Assembly: GCA_036824045.1 (NCBI GenBank)
Contig: DAITAZ010000073.1
Coordinates: 1 to 7,600 of the forward strand
DNA from: DAITAZ01 sp036824045
GTDB taxonomy: Bacteria > Pseudomonadota > Gammaproteobacteria > Burkholderiales > Rhodocyclaceae
DNA length: 7,600 nt
Direction of reading: 5' to 3'
The notes beneath the pieces are model-generated. The model searched no databases and was not told where the DNA came from. It saw nothing but the letters and a program-made list of their open reading frames with translations. Position 1 is the stretch's first letter. Each line of letters begins with the position of its first letter. Positions 1 through 6,050 of the stretch are shown here, piece after piece. The position numbers were made by a program, and so were the translations under genes.

Positions 1-75
1 AAGGTGCGGGTGCTGGTGGACTTCCTCGCCGAAGCCTTCGCCACCCCGCGCTGGCAGCAGCCGAACGCCCGGTAG
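1..75 (+). CDS. C-terminal end of a LysR-type transcriptional regulator (partial)
   Basis: Frame 1 is open from the window edge to a TAG at 73-75 and gives 24 residues beginning KVRVLVDFLAEAF. A (K/R)-V-(R/L)-x-(L/F)-V-D-F-L-x-E-x-F tail is the usual end of the effector-binding domain of LysR-family regulators, where it forms the last helix. Only this tail is in the window, so the DNA-binding domain, the target genes and the start cannot be seen. The reading frame stays open without a start codon after the TAG, into the remnant at 76-234. The family assignment rests on a short but characteristic motif, so it is moderate. Confidence 0.55.
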   Translation, partial: KVRVLVDFLAEAFATPRWQQPNAR

Positions 76-234
76 TCCACACTCGCTCCCGCGACAGCCG
101 AAACATCCGCAAGTCCGGGACCGGGCACAGCACTGCTCGATTGGCTGAATCGCAATCCCTTGCCCTCGGACTTGCGCCGCAGTCACGAGGAGATCGAAGC
201 CAGCCTGCAGCAGGAGCGCGCCGCGTGTGCCTGA
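76..234 (+). pseudogene. Remnant of a small antitoxin-like protein, C-terminal part only
   Basis: In frame 1, directly after the TAG of the LysR tail, 52 codons run to a TGA at 232-234. The last 33 residues (133-231) read like a real protein end: a LLDWLNRNPLP stretch, then RRSHEEIEASLQQER. This proline-rich linker followed by an acidic, arginine-containing helix resembles the tails of small type II antitoxins that accompany PIN or RelE toxins. That comparison is from memory of the style of such tails, not from an alignment. There is no ATG, GTG or TTG in the frame between 76 and 133, so the N-terminal DNA-binding part is missing, and no toxin follows. I read it as a scar of a lost or recombined toxin-antitoxin gene. 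Confidence 0.35.
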
Positions 235-298
235 GCTGCGAGTGACCAATCCACGCCTCACCGTGGCATGCTGCGCCGATTCCCCTCCCCCCTTGGGC

Positions 299-304
299 TA
301 CACT
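299..304 (+). promoter_or_regulatory. Possible -10 box ahead of the restriction-methylation gene
   Basis: TACACT (4 of 6 matches to TATAAT) lies 18 bases before the GTG at 323. No convincing -35 hexamer is found at 16-18 bases upstream, where the sequence is CCGATT or C-rich. The rest of 235-322 holds a short inverted repeat, CCACG-6-CGTGG, around 251-266 without a T run, and nothing else I can name. This is a weak call. Confidence 0.18.
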
Positions 305-322
305 GGCACCCGCTAATGCTAT

Positions 323-3300
323 GTGGGAGTCAGAGGAGTGGGCGCGAAACAAGCGGCGGGCGAACAGGACAACGTAACAACGGCGCAGGTGGAGGCCTTC
401 ATCGGCCGCTGGCACGGGGTGGACGGCACCGAACTGGCCAACGCCCAGAGCTTCGTGCGGGAGCTCTGCACCTTGCTCGAGCTGCCGTCGCCCGACCCGG
501 CCCGGGAAGACACCTGGTTCAACGCCTATGTCTTCGAACGCCGCGTGCGCTTCCAGCACGGTGATGGCTCGGGGTCGGACGGGCGCATCGACTGCTACCG
601 GCGCGGCGCCTTCGTGCTCGAAGCCAAGAAGATCAAAGCCGCCCCCACTCGCAAGGGCTTCGACGATGCCCTGCTGCGCGCCCACGCCCAGGCGGAACGC
701 TACGCCCGCGCCCTGCCTGCGGAAGAAGGACGGCCCCCTTTCCTGGTGGTGGTGGATGTGGGCCACGTCATCGAGCTCTACGCCGAATTCTCCCGCTCCG
801 GCGGCACCTACACCCCGTTTCCCGACCCCCGCAGCCACCGCATCCGCCTGCACGACCTGGCCCGGCCCGACATTCGCGCCCGCCTGCGGGCCGTCTGGCT
901 CGACCCGGAAGGCTTGGACCCAAGCCGCCGCACCGCCCGCGCCACCCAGGACATCGCCCAGCGCCTCGCCCTCGTCTCCCGCTCGCTGGAAGGCGCCCAC
1001 AGCCCCGAGCGGGTCGCCACCTTCCTCTCCCGCTGCCTGTTTTCCATGTTCGCCGAAGATGTGGGCCTGCTCCCCAAGGTGGACGGCGAGGGCGTGTTCA
1101 CCCGCCTGCTCAAGAGCTTCCTGATCCCCGCCCCGATCGGCGGCGATACCGTCGGCCAGTTCGTCCCGATGGTGGAAGAACTGTGGCGGGCCATGGACGA
1201 AGGCCGGTTCTCCATCGCCATTCGCGCCCAGCTCCCGCGCTTCAACGGCAAGCTGTTCAAGCAGCGGGAAGCCCTGCCGCTGGAGCGGGAGCAGATTGCC
1301 CTGCTGCTGGAGGCCGCCCGCGCCGACTGGGCCGAAGTGGAGCCCGCCATCTTCGGCTCGCTGCTGGAAAACGCCCTCAACACGCAGGAGCGCCACGACC
1401 TGGGCGCCCACTACACCCCCCGCGCCTACGTGGACCGCCTCGTCCTGCCCACCGTCATCGAGCCCCTGCGCGCCGACTGGCGCGACACCCAGGCCGCCGC
1501 CCTGCTGCTGGCCAACGAGGGCAAGCTGGCCGAGGCCGCCGACCTCGTCCGCGCCTGGCACCACAAGCTGTGCGGCCTGCGCGTGCTCGACCCGGCCTGC
1601 GGCTCCGGCAACTTTCTCTACGTCACCCTCGAACACATGAAGCGGCTCGAAGGCGAAGTGCTCGACACCCTCGCCCAGCTTGGCGACACCCAGCAGCGGC
1701 TGGAGGTGGAAGGCCTCACCGTCGACCCCCACCAGTTCCTCGGCCTGGAGATCAACCCGCGCGCCGCCGCCATCGCCGAGATGGTGCTGTGGATCGGCAC
1801 CCTGCAATGGCACTTCCGCACCCGCGGTAGCGGCCTGCCGCCCAGCCCCATCCTGCGCGACTTCAAGAACATCGAATGCCGCGACGCCGTGCTCGCCTAC
1901 GACGCGGTCGACACCGTCATCGACGACGCCGGCCAGCCCGTCACCCGCTGGGACGGCCGGACGATGAAGCGCCACCCGACCACCGGCGAGGAAGTGCCCG
2001 ATGAGACCGCCCGCGTGCCCCTGGAGCGCTACACCCACCCGCGCCCCGCCACCTGGCCGCAGGCCGACTACATCGTCGGCAACCCGCCCTTCATCGGCGC
2101 CGCCGCCATGCGCCAGGCCCTGGGCGACGGCTACACCGAAGCCCTGCGCGCCGCCTGGCCGGCCGTGCCCGAATCCGCCGATTTCGTCATGTTCTGGTGG
2201 CACCACGCCGCCGACCTGACGCGCCGCGGCGAAGCAAAGCGCTTTGGCTTCATCACCACCAACAGCCTCAAGCAGACCTTCAACCGCCGCGTCCTCGAAC
2301 ACCACCTCAACCCGCCAGCAGCCGTCACCCCCGCCCCCTCCGTCACTCCCGCGAAAGCGGGAGTCCATGCCGCCCCTCTGGATTCCCGCTTTCGCGGCAA
2401 TGACAAGCCACTTTCCATCGCCTGGGCCATCCCCGACCACCCGTGGGTGGACGCCGCCAGCGGCGCCGCCGTGCGCATCGCGATGACCGTCGGCCAACCC
2501 GGCGACGCCCCGGGAATGCTGCAAACCGTCGTTGCCGAAGGCGGCGCGGAAGCCGACGCGGTGCACATCGAACTCGCCGAGAAAACCGGCCGCATCCACG
2601 CCGACCTCAGCATCGGCGCCGATGTCGTCGGCGCCAAGGCGCTGCGGGCAAACGACGGCATCAGTTCCCCCGGCCTCAAGCTGCACGGGGCCGGCTTCAT
2701 CGTCACTCCCGACCAGGCGACCAAGCTTCAGCCCTGCGACCGCATCCGCCCCTACCGCAACGGCCGCGATCTGACCGACACCCCTCGCGGCGTGATGCTC
2801 ATTGACCTCTACGGCCTGACCGCCGACGAAGCGCGCAGCCGCTACCCTGCGGCCTACCAATGGCTGCTCGAACGGGGCAAACCCGAACGCGACCAAAACC
2901 GTGATCCCAAGCTGCGCGAATTCTGGTGGCTACACCGTCGGCTGCGTGAAGACCTGCGTGCCATGCTCGCCGGCCTGCCCCGCTACATCGCCACAGTGGA
3001 AACCGCCAAGCACCGTACCTTCCAGTTCCTCGACGCCGCCATCGCGCCGGACAACATGCTNNNNNNNNNNGCTCGTCTGCATCGCGCTGGCTGACGCCTA
3101 CGCCCTCGGCGTGCTCTCCTCCCAAATCCACGTCGCCTGGGCGCTGGCTGCCGGCAGCCGCCTTGGCGTGGGCAACGACCCGGTCTACGTCAAAACCACC
3201 TGCTTCGAAAAATTCCCCTTCCCCGCCGCCAGCCCCGAGCAGCAAGCCCGCATCGCCGCCCTCGCCGAGCAACTCGACACCCACCGCAAGCGCCAGCAGG

Positions 3301-3980
3301 CCGCCCACCCCGACCTGACGCTGACGGGCATGTACAACGTGCTGGCCAAACTGCGCAGCGGCGAACCGCTCACCGCCAAGGACAAAACCATCCACGAAAC
3401 CGGCCTCGTCGCCGTCCTCCGCCAGCTTCACGACGAACTCGACGCCGCCGTCCTCGAAGCCTACGGCTGGTCCGATTTGCTCAACGTCATTCCCGGCTCT
3501 CCCTCCGTCATTCCCGCGGAGGCGGGAATCCAGAATTCTCCCGACTGGACTCCCGCCTCCGCGGGAGTGACGCCCCGCTCATTCACCGACGCGCTGCTCG
3601 ACCGCCTCGTCGCCCTCAACCTTGAGCGCGCCGCCGAAGAAGCCGCCGGCCACATCCGCTGGCTACGGCCGGACTTCCAGTGCACCACCCCCACCAGCCC
3701 GCCCGCGCAGCAAGACGAACTGGCCCTGCCCGGGGCAACGGCGACCACAGCCCCCGTGCCCGCCCGCGCCGCCCGCGCCGACTGGCCAGCGGAACTGCCG
3801 GCGCAAATGGCCGCCGTCGCCACCGTGCTGACGCAATCGCCCACGGCGCTATCGGCCCACGACATCGCCGCCCGTTTCAGCGGCCGCGGCGGCTGGAAAA
3901 AACGCCTGCCCCAGATCCTGGAAACCCTCGCCGCCCTCGGCCGCGCCCGGCCCATGGGGGAACGATGGGCGGGCGGGTGA
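323..3980 (+). CDS. MmeI-like (type IIL) restriction-methylation protein, interrupted by an assembly gap
   Basis: A single-chain enzyme of this family cuts DNA and methylates adenine in its recognition site. Domains in order: N-terminal PD-(D/E)xK nuclease with D90, E100 and K102 (GRID...FVLEAKK); helical spacer to about residue 400, including FNGKLFKQREALPL and LGAHYTPRAYVDRLV; N6-adenine methylase with SAM motif DPACGSGNFLY (423-433) and catalytic NPPF (587-590); target-recognition region after about 745; conserved LGVLSSQIHVAWALA and CFEKFPFP blocks; and a winged-helix-like C-terminus. The N run at 3061-3070 splits it into two frames. Joining the sides at their shared GCT restores one frame of about 1214 residues, longer than MmeI (about 920), partly from two repeat insertions. 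The start is uncertain: GTG 323 lacks a ribosome site, and GTG 338 has AGAGGA directly before it. No separate methylase or specificity gene is nearby, as expected for this class. Confidence 0.9.
2342..2404 (+). repeat. Palindromic VIPAKAGIQ-type repeat, in frame inside the methylase domain
   Basis: The 63-bp element has imperfect inverted ends: GTCACTCCCGCGAAAGCGGG on the left, and on the right TTCCCGCTTTCGCGGCAATG followed by AC. The left arm alone folds as CTCCCGC-GAAA-GCGGGAG. Its length is a multiple of three, and it is read as VTPAKAGVHAAPLDSRFRGN, about residues 674-693. It sits between a helix ending RRVLEHHL and a strand beginning SIAWAIPDHPWVD, a place likely to be a surface loop. 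Related repeats are widespread in beta- and gammaproteobacteria, and the neisserial dRS3 family is similar in style. Confidence 0.85.
3061..3070. other. Assembly gap of ten N, probably no missing sequence
   Basis: Ten N of fixed length look like a scaffolding placeholder. The left side ends ...AACATGCT (3053-3060) and the right side begins GCTCGTCTGC (3071-3080). Both share GCT (3058-3060 and 3071-3073). Overlapping them gives AACATGCTCGTCTGC, read N-M-L-V-C, which continues the conserved PDNMLV-IAL block of MmeI-like proteins and corrects the frame change. As written, the sequence has 13 extra positions. Confidence 0.85.
3507..3571 (+). repeat. Second palindromic VIPAEAGIQ-type repeat, in the C-terminal part of the same gene
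   Basis: The 65-bp element has inverted ends: GTCATTCCCGCGGAGGCGGG on the left and CCCGCCTCCGCGGGAGTGAC on the right. It is read as VIPAEAGIQNSPDWTPASAGVT within the restriction protein. A partial arm, GTCATTCCCGG, lies just upstream at 3486-3496. The arms carry GGAGG where the 2342 copy has GAAAG, so the two are different subtypes and probably separate insertions. It lies in the linker between EAYGWSDLL and DALLDRLVALNLERAAEEA, where a length change should be tolerated. Confidence 0.85.
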
Positions 3981-4041
3981 TTGGTTCATCCACGATATGC
4001 GCGGCTACGGGATGGAAGGCGTGACCGGGCTCGGTTTCTGA
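3976..4041 (+). other. Likely out-of-frame continuation of the restriction protein C-terminus
   Basis: The annotated stop at 3978-3980 falls just after a run of five G (3956-3960). In the +1 frame the sequence reads GDWFIHDMRGYGMEGVTGLG and ends F-stop at 4039-4041. Sixteen of the 20 codons GAT to TTC end in G or C, as in the gene upstream, while the frame of the main gene does not keep that bias here. Dropping one G would give RPMGNDGRAG and then this tail. It may be a sequencing slip or a true mutation that shortens the protein by about 20 residues. Confidence 0.45.
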
Positions 4042-4117
4042 GCCAGTTGGCCCCTATGCTGCCCTCCGCGGCTCGCGGCGGCAATGCGCCGCGCCGGACC
4101 GACTGCCATGACCTTTC

Positions 4118-4122
4118 GGAGG
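4118..4122 (+). promoter_or_regulatory. Ribosome binding site that fixes the start at 4130
   Basis: A perfect GGAGG core lies seven bases before ATG 4130. This is stronger than the site of most genes in the window and supports a real translation start, although the frame that follows is broken. Confidence 0.6.
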
Positions 4123-4129
4123 ACCACGC

Positions 4130-4657
4130 ATGTACGCTGAAGAGCTGGTGCAAGTGGGGCCCGCCTTGTTCCCACGCAGGAAACCGTTTATGGCCGGTTA
4201 CTGCGTCCGGACGCCCAAGGTCGTCCGGCGGCCACGATGTCGGGGGAGGACCTGGTGCGGTGGCACCGATTGGCTCTGGAGGACGTGCATTCGGCTGTGG
4301 GTCAGTTCCAGCATGACGCCTTTGATACGCTCGGGCCTCGAAGCTACGGCGCTTCCGTGCACCGCCTTGACTCGGCGATTTCTGCCTGCTGGCGAGCTAC
4401 GTGGCGTCCCGGCAAACCGCCAGAGAAATGGGCGGACAGACGGAAAAGGCATTGGAGCAACTGACCCGCGCCAATGCGGAAAACGTTGCCATGTGGCTGG
4501 CCGATGCGGTGGGCTATCTGGTCCGGCCGGCACCGGACACACCCACCGGGCGCGTCATTCCCCCGCTGCCCCGCAAACCGGCCTGGGCTTTCTGGGAACT
4601 GTAGCGGCCTTCGCCCTGGGGCTCGGCGCGGGCGACGCCCTGTTTGGCGACGATTAG
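4130..4657 (+). pseudogene. Unrecognised protein with C-terminal membrane segment, broken by three frameshifts
   Basis: I do not recognise this gene. Four coding-like pieces follow each other in changing frames: MYAEELVQVGPALFP (frame of 4130); then RLLRPDAQGRPAATMSGEDL through AFDTLGPRSYGASVHRLDSA; then LLASYVASRQTAREMGGQTE, EKALEQLTRANAEN, NVAMWLADAVGYLVRP and TPTGRVIPP; finally TGLGFLGTVAAFALGLGAGD to a TAG at 4655-4657. Each change is in the same direction. One added C at 4171-4173, at 4385-4386 and in the five-C run ending at 4564 joins everything into about 176 residues. The joined protein has a long amphipathic helix in its middle and a glycine/alanine-rich membrane helix at its end, so it may be a tail-anchored inner-membrane protein. 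It is either a decayed gene or a sound gene with three homopolymer errors. Confidence 0.45.
4148..4167 (+). repeat. 20-bp dispersed repeat, copy 1
   Basis: GTGCAAGTGGGGCCCGCCTT is matched at 19 of 20 positions by 5148-5167, exactly 1000 bases downstream on the same strand. The core GGGGCCC is nearly palindromic. Here it lies inside the first piece of the broken gene at 4130 and encodes VQVGPA. Confidence 0.5.
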
Positions 4658-4809
4658 CGTGAAAGTCGCGGCAGCAACGCTCGAAGCTCCCCTCCCCCTC
4701 GGGGGAGGGGACCGGGGGAGAGGGAAACGGACGTGGATTGGCCGCAAGCTCGAAACTTCGCTCCGCTCGTTTTCATGCTTGGGGGCGTCTGCTCAAAGTC
4801 ATGTCCGTT
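4658..4809. repeat. Dispersed intergenic repeat, copy 1, with a strong hairpin
   Basis: The copy begins CGTGAAAGTC directly after the TAG at 4657 and shares its order of blocks with 5949-6050: CGTGAAAGTC, a C-rich then G-rich hairpin, GAGAGGGAAACGGAC, and TTCATGCT(T/C)(A/G)GGG. Inside is TCCCCTCCCCC-TC-GGGGGAGGGGA (4688-4711), a perfect 11-bp-arm inverted repeat. Compared with copy 2, it carries an extra segment around 4732-4767 (TTGGCCGCAAGCTCGAAAC and on) and ends with AAAGTCATGTCCGTT (4795-4809), the reverse complement of 6016-6030. The hairpin could stop or slow transcription leaving the gene upstream, but no T run follows it. No gene is visible in 4658-4901. Confidence 0.7.
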
Positions 4810-4901
4810 ACCCCGGCATGGGAACGACTGCGCCGAAATTCGGGCCGTGAACGGGCCTTGTTGGTCGGCGGTTTGCGCACGTTCATGGAGATGAACTGAA
4901 C

Positions 4902-5096
4902 GTGGAAGTGCTCGGCTTTCTGGTGTTTCTCGTCGTCTTCGGGCCGCGGATCGTGCTCAACCTGATCTTGGTGGCCCTATGGTTGGTCGAGGCCGCGTTT
5001 TCAGTGACGATGCGGCTTCTCATCGCCGGCCTGGCGTTGCTGGATCACCTGCTGGCATGCCTGGCTCACGCTGGCAAACATGGGAAGGGCGACTGA
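4902..5096 (+). CDS. Small two-helix membrane protein of unknown function
   Basis: This 64-residue protein starts at GTG 4902 with GGAG at 4887-4890 upstream (11-base spacing); the ATGs just before are closed by TGA in their frame, so the GTG is the best choice. Two hydrophobic stretches are visible, about residues 3-30 (VLGFLVFLVVFG, then LNLILVALWLVEAAF) and 36-55 (TMRLLIAGLALLDHLLACLA), with a short basic end, HAGKHGKGD. The protein should span the inner membrane twice or lie as a hairpin in it. No family is recognised. It stands alone between the repeat at 4658-4809 and the convergent vapBC pair. It is short enough to be missed by routine annotation. Its length, composition and open frame support a gene, but no motif proves it. 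Confidence 0.5.
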   Translation: MEVLGFLVFLVVFGPRIVLNLILVALWLVEAAFSVTMRLLIAGLALLDHLLACLAHAGKHGKGD

Positions 5097-5105
5097 CCGG
5101 AAGAG

Positions 5106-5118
5106 CGGGCTTGGCCCG
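5106..5118 (+). terminator. Weak hairpin after the small membrane protein gene
   Basis: CGGGC-TTG-GCCCG begins ten bases after the TGA at 5094-5096. The stem is only five pairs and no T run follows, so it is at best a weak or factor-assisted terminator. Confidence 0.2.
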
Positions 5119-5147
5119 AGGCTGGCGGTGATCGTCTGGAGGCGGGC

Positions 5148-5167
5148 GTGCAGGTGGGGCCCGCCTT
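5148..5167 (+). repeat. 20-bp dispersed repeat, copy 2
   Basis: GTGCAGGTGGGGCCCGCCTT differs from 4148-4167 at one base. Here it lies in the non-coding gap between the small membrane gene and vapC. This suggests a short dispersed element and means its coding role in copy 1 may be accidental. Confidence 0.5.
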
Positions 5168-5213
5168 CGAACGGCCTGGTCTGTGGCTAAGCGCGGGGGA
5201 GCGGACGCCCCCC

Positions 5214-5235
5214 GTAGGACGGCCTTCAGGCCGAC
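5214..5235. repeat. REP-like palindrome abutting the vapC stop codon
   Basis: The sequence begins GTAGGACGG and folds as CGGCC-TTCA-GGCCG with ACTTACT after it. The form GTAGG(N)CGG-CTTCAG-CCGAC is typical of REP-type elements in high-GC proteobacteria. It touches the TAA of vapC (5236-5238 on the plus strand) with no spacer, so it may protect the 3' end of the vapBC message or mark its end. Confidence 0.5.
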
Positions 5236-5631
5236 TTACTCCGCCCAGTTCTCCAGCCGCAGCCCCGGCACCCGCGAAAACTCGCGCAGATTGTTGGTCA
5301 CCAGCGTGGCATCCGCCGCCAGCGCGTGCGCCGCGATCATCGTGTCCAGCGCGCCGATGGGCTCGCCGCGCCGTTCCAGGTCGGCACGCACCCGGCCGTA
5401 GGCCCACACGCAGCGCTCATCGAAGGACAGCAGCTCCAGCGGCGCCAGGAACATCTCCAGCGCCCGCAGGTTGCGCTCCGATCCGCTCTTGGTCACGCCA
5501 AAGGCCAGTTCCGCCGCCACGATGCTGGAGATGCCGATCTCGCCCAGCCGATGCTGGCGGAACCGCGCCAGCACCTGTTGCGGCCGGGCATTGATGAGAT
5601 AGATGCAGATGTTGGTGTCGAGCAGGATCAC
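5236..5631 (-). CDS. vapC: VapC-type PIN-domain ribonuclease toxin
   Basis: This 131-residue PIN-domain protein has the full length of a VapC toxin, a magnesium-dependent endoribonuclease that cuts specific RNAs (initiator tRNA or the 23S rRNA loop in studied cases) and is held inactive by VapB. The acidic active site is complete: D5 in MILLDTN, E41 in VAAELAFG and D96 in GALDTMIAAHA, followed by the usual LVTNNLREFSRVPGL strand-and-loop with N113 and N114. The start is GTG at 5631-5629, overlapping the vapB TGA by four bases (GTGA), which implies translational coupling. The gene ends against a REP-like palindrome. Nothing suggests it is inactive. The particular RNA target cannot be told from sequence. 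Confidence 0.93.
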   Translation of the reverse strand: MILLDTNICIYLINARPQQVLARFRQHRLGEIGISSIVAAELAFGVTKSGSERNLRALEMFLAPLELLSFDERCVWAYGRVRADLERRGEPIGALDTMIAAHALAADATLVTNNLREFSRVPGLRLENWAE

Positions 5632-5864
5632 AGGGGCGCGATCTCCGGCCGCTCCTGCAATTCAGGTTGCGCCCGCTCCAGGGTGAAGCCCGGTTCGAAG
5701 GCGGCCAGCCCCGCCTCCAGCATGCCCCAGGGGGCGTCGAGGGGCAGCAGCAGCACGCCATTGCCCAGGTGCTTCACCGCCACCTCTTTCCCCGCAAAGC
5801 GGTACTCCTTGGGCAGGCGCACCGCCTGGCTGCGCCCGGACTGAAACAAACGCGCTGTGTCCAT
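5628..5864 (-). CDS. vapB: VapB antitoxin with AbrB/SpoVT DNA-binding fold
   Basis: The antitoxin has 78 residues. The N-terminal half, MDTARLFQSGRSQAVRLPKE and then YRFAGKEVAVKHLGNGVLLLP, is the swapped-hairpin AbrB-type fold that binds the operator. The C-terminal half (about 43-78, with WGMLEAGLAAFEPGF) is the usual tail that wraps around VapC and blocks its active site. ATG 5864 is chosen because GAGGG lies seven bases before it and because the longer reading frame, starting at TTG 5894, would begin inside the promoter. The TGA overlaps the vapC start. Families of this type repress their own promoter together with VapC, and a palindrome lies at the expected place upstream. Confidence 0.93.
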   Translation of the reverse strand: MDTARLFQSGRSQAVRLPKEYRFAGKEVAVKHLGNGVLLLPLDAPWGMLEAGLAAFEPGFTLERAQPELQERPEIAPL

Positions 5865-5893
5865 GAACAGGCCCTCGAAAATGGTGACTACCA

Positions 5894-5922
5894 ATGATAG
5901 CTATCGCCTGTGGCGCACGCAA
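5894..5922 (-). promoter_or_regulatory. vapBC promoter with overlapping palindromic operator
   Basis: On the minus strand TTGCGT (5922-5917) and TATCAT (5899-5894) are separated by 17 bases. The -10 matches five of six consensus bases and the -35 three of six. Transcription would start about 22 bases before the vapB ATG. The perfect 10-bp palindrome GATAGCTATC at 5896-5905 covers the -10 box, the natural place for the VapB-VapC complex to repress. The operator role is inferred from position. Confidence 0.5.
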
Positions 5923-5948
5923 CCGGCTCGCCACAGATGCCGACTCTA

Positions 5949-6050
5949 CGTGAAAGTCCCGCGAGCGGCGCTTTAAGCTCCCCTTCCCCTTGGGGGGAGA
6001 GGCCAGGGAGAGGGAAACGGACATGACTTTCATGCTCAGGGCTGTCTGCG
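5949..6050. repeat. Dispersed intergenic repeat, copy 2
   Basis: It begins CGTGAAAGTC and carries AGCTCCCCTTCCCC-TT-GGGGGGAGAG (an imperfect version of the hairpin at 4688-4711), then GAGAGGGAAACGGACATGAC, TTTCATGCTCAGGGCTGTCT and GCGCACAG. Block order matches 4658-4809 without that copy's extra segment. It lies just upstream of the vapBC promoter, so the two copies flank the segment carrying the small membrane gene and vapBC. Confidence 0.7.

Noticed and set aside
251..266. CCACG-6-CGTGG inverted repeat considered as a terminator after the antitoxin remnant
   Set aside because: It has five-base arms and no T run, and lies in GC-rich DNA where such pairs occur by chance.
808..1383. Minus-strand open frame of 191 codons
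   Set aside because: It is antisense to the helical spacer of the restriction gene, rich in serine and arginine as expected of shadow frames, with no motif.
2131..2724. Minus-strand open frame of 197 codons
   Set aside because: It lies fully antisense to the methylase and target-recognition region of the restriction gene, has no ribosome site and reads through the palindromic repeat. It is a shadow of GC-rich coding DNA.
2342..3571. Two palindromic repeats considered as part of a CRISPR array
   Set aside because: There are only two copies, over 1 kb apart, of different subtypes, lying inside a coding frame. There is no regular spacing and no cas gene.
323..3980. Possibility that the large gene belongs to a DISARM or BREX defence cluster
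   Set aside because: No helicase, DUF1998, PglZ or BrxC-like gene is in the window, and the nuclease-spacer-methylase-recognition order in one chain fits a stand-alone MmeI-like enzyme.
4688..4711. Strong hairpin considered as an intrinsic terminator for the gene at 4130
   Set aside because: The stem is excellent but no T run follows on either strand, and the same structure recurs at 5980-6003 as part of a dispersed repeat. It is therefore described with the repeat.
5148..5594. Plus-strand open frame of 148 codons
   Set aside because: It is antisense to vapC, which has complete PIN-domain motifs, so this frame is a shadow.
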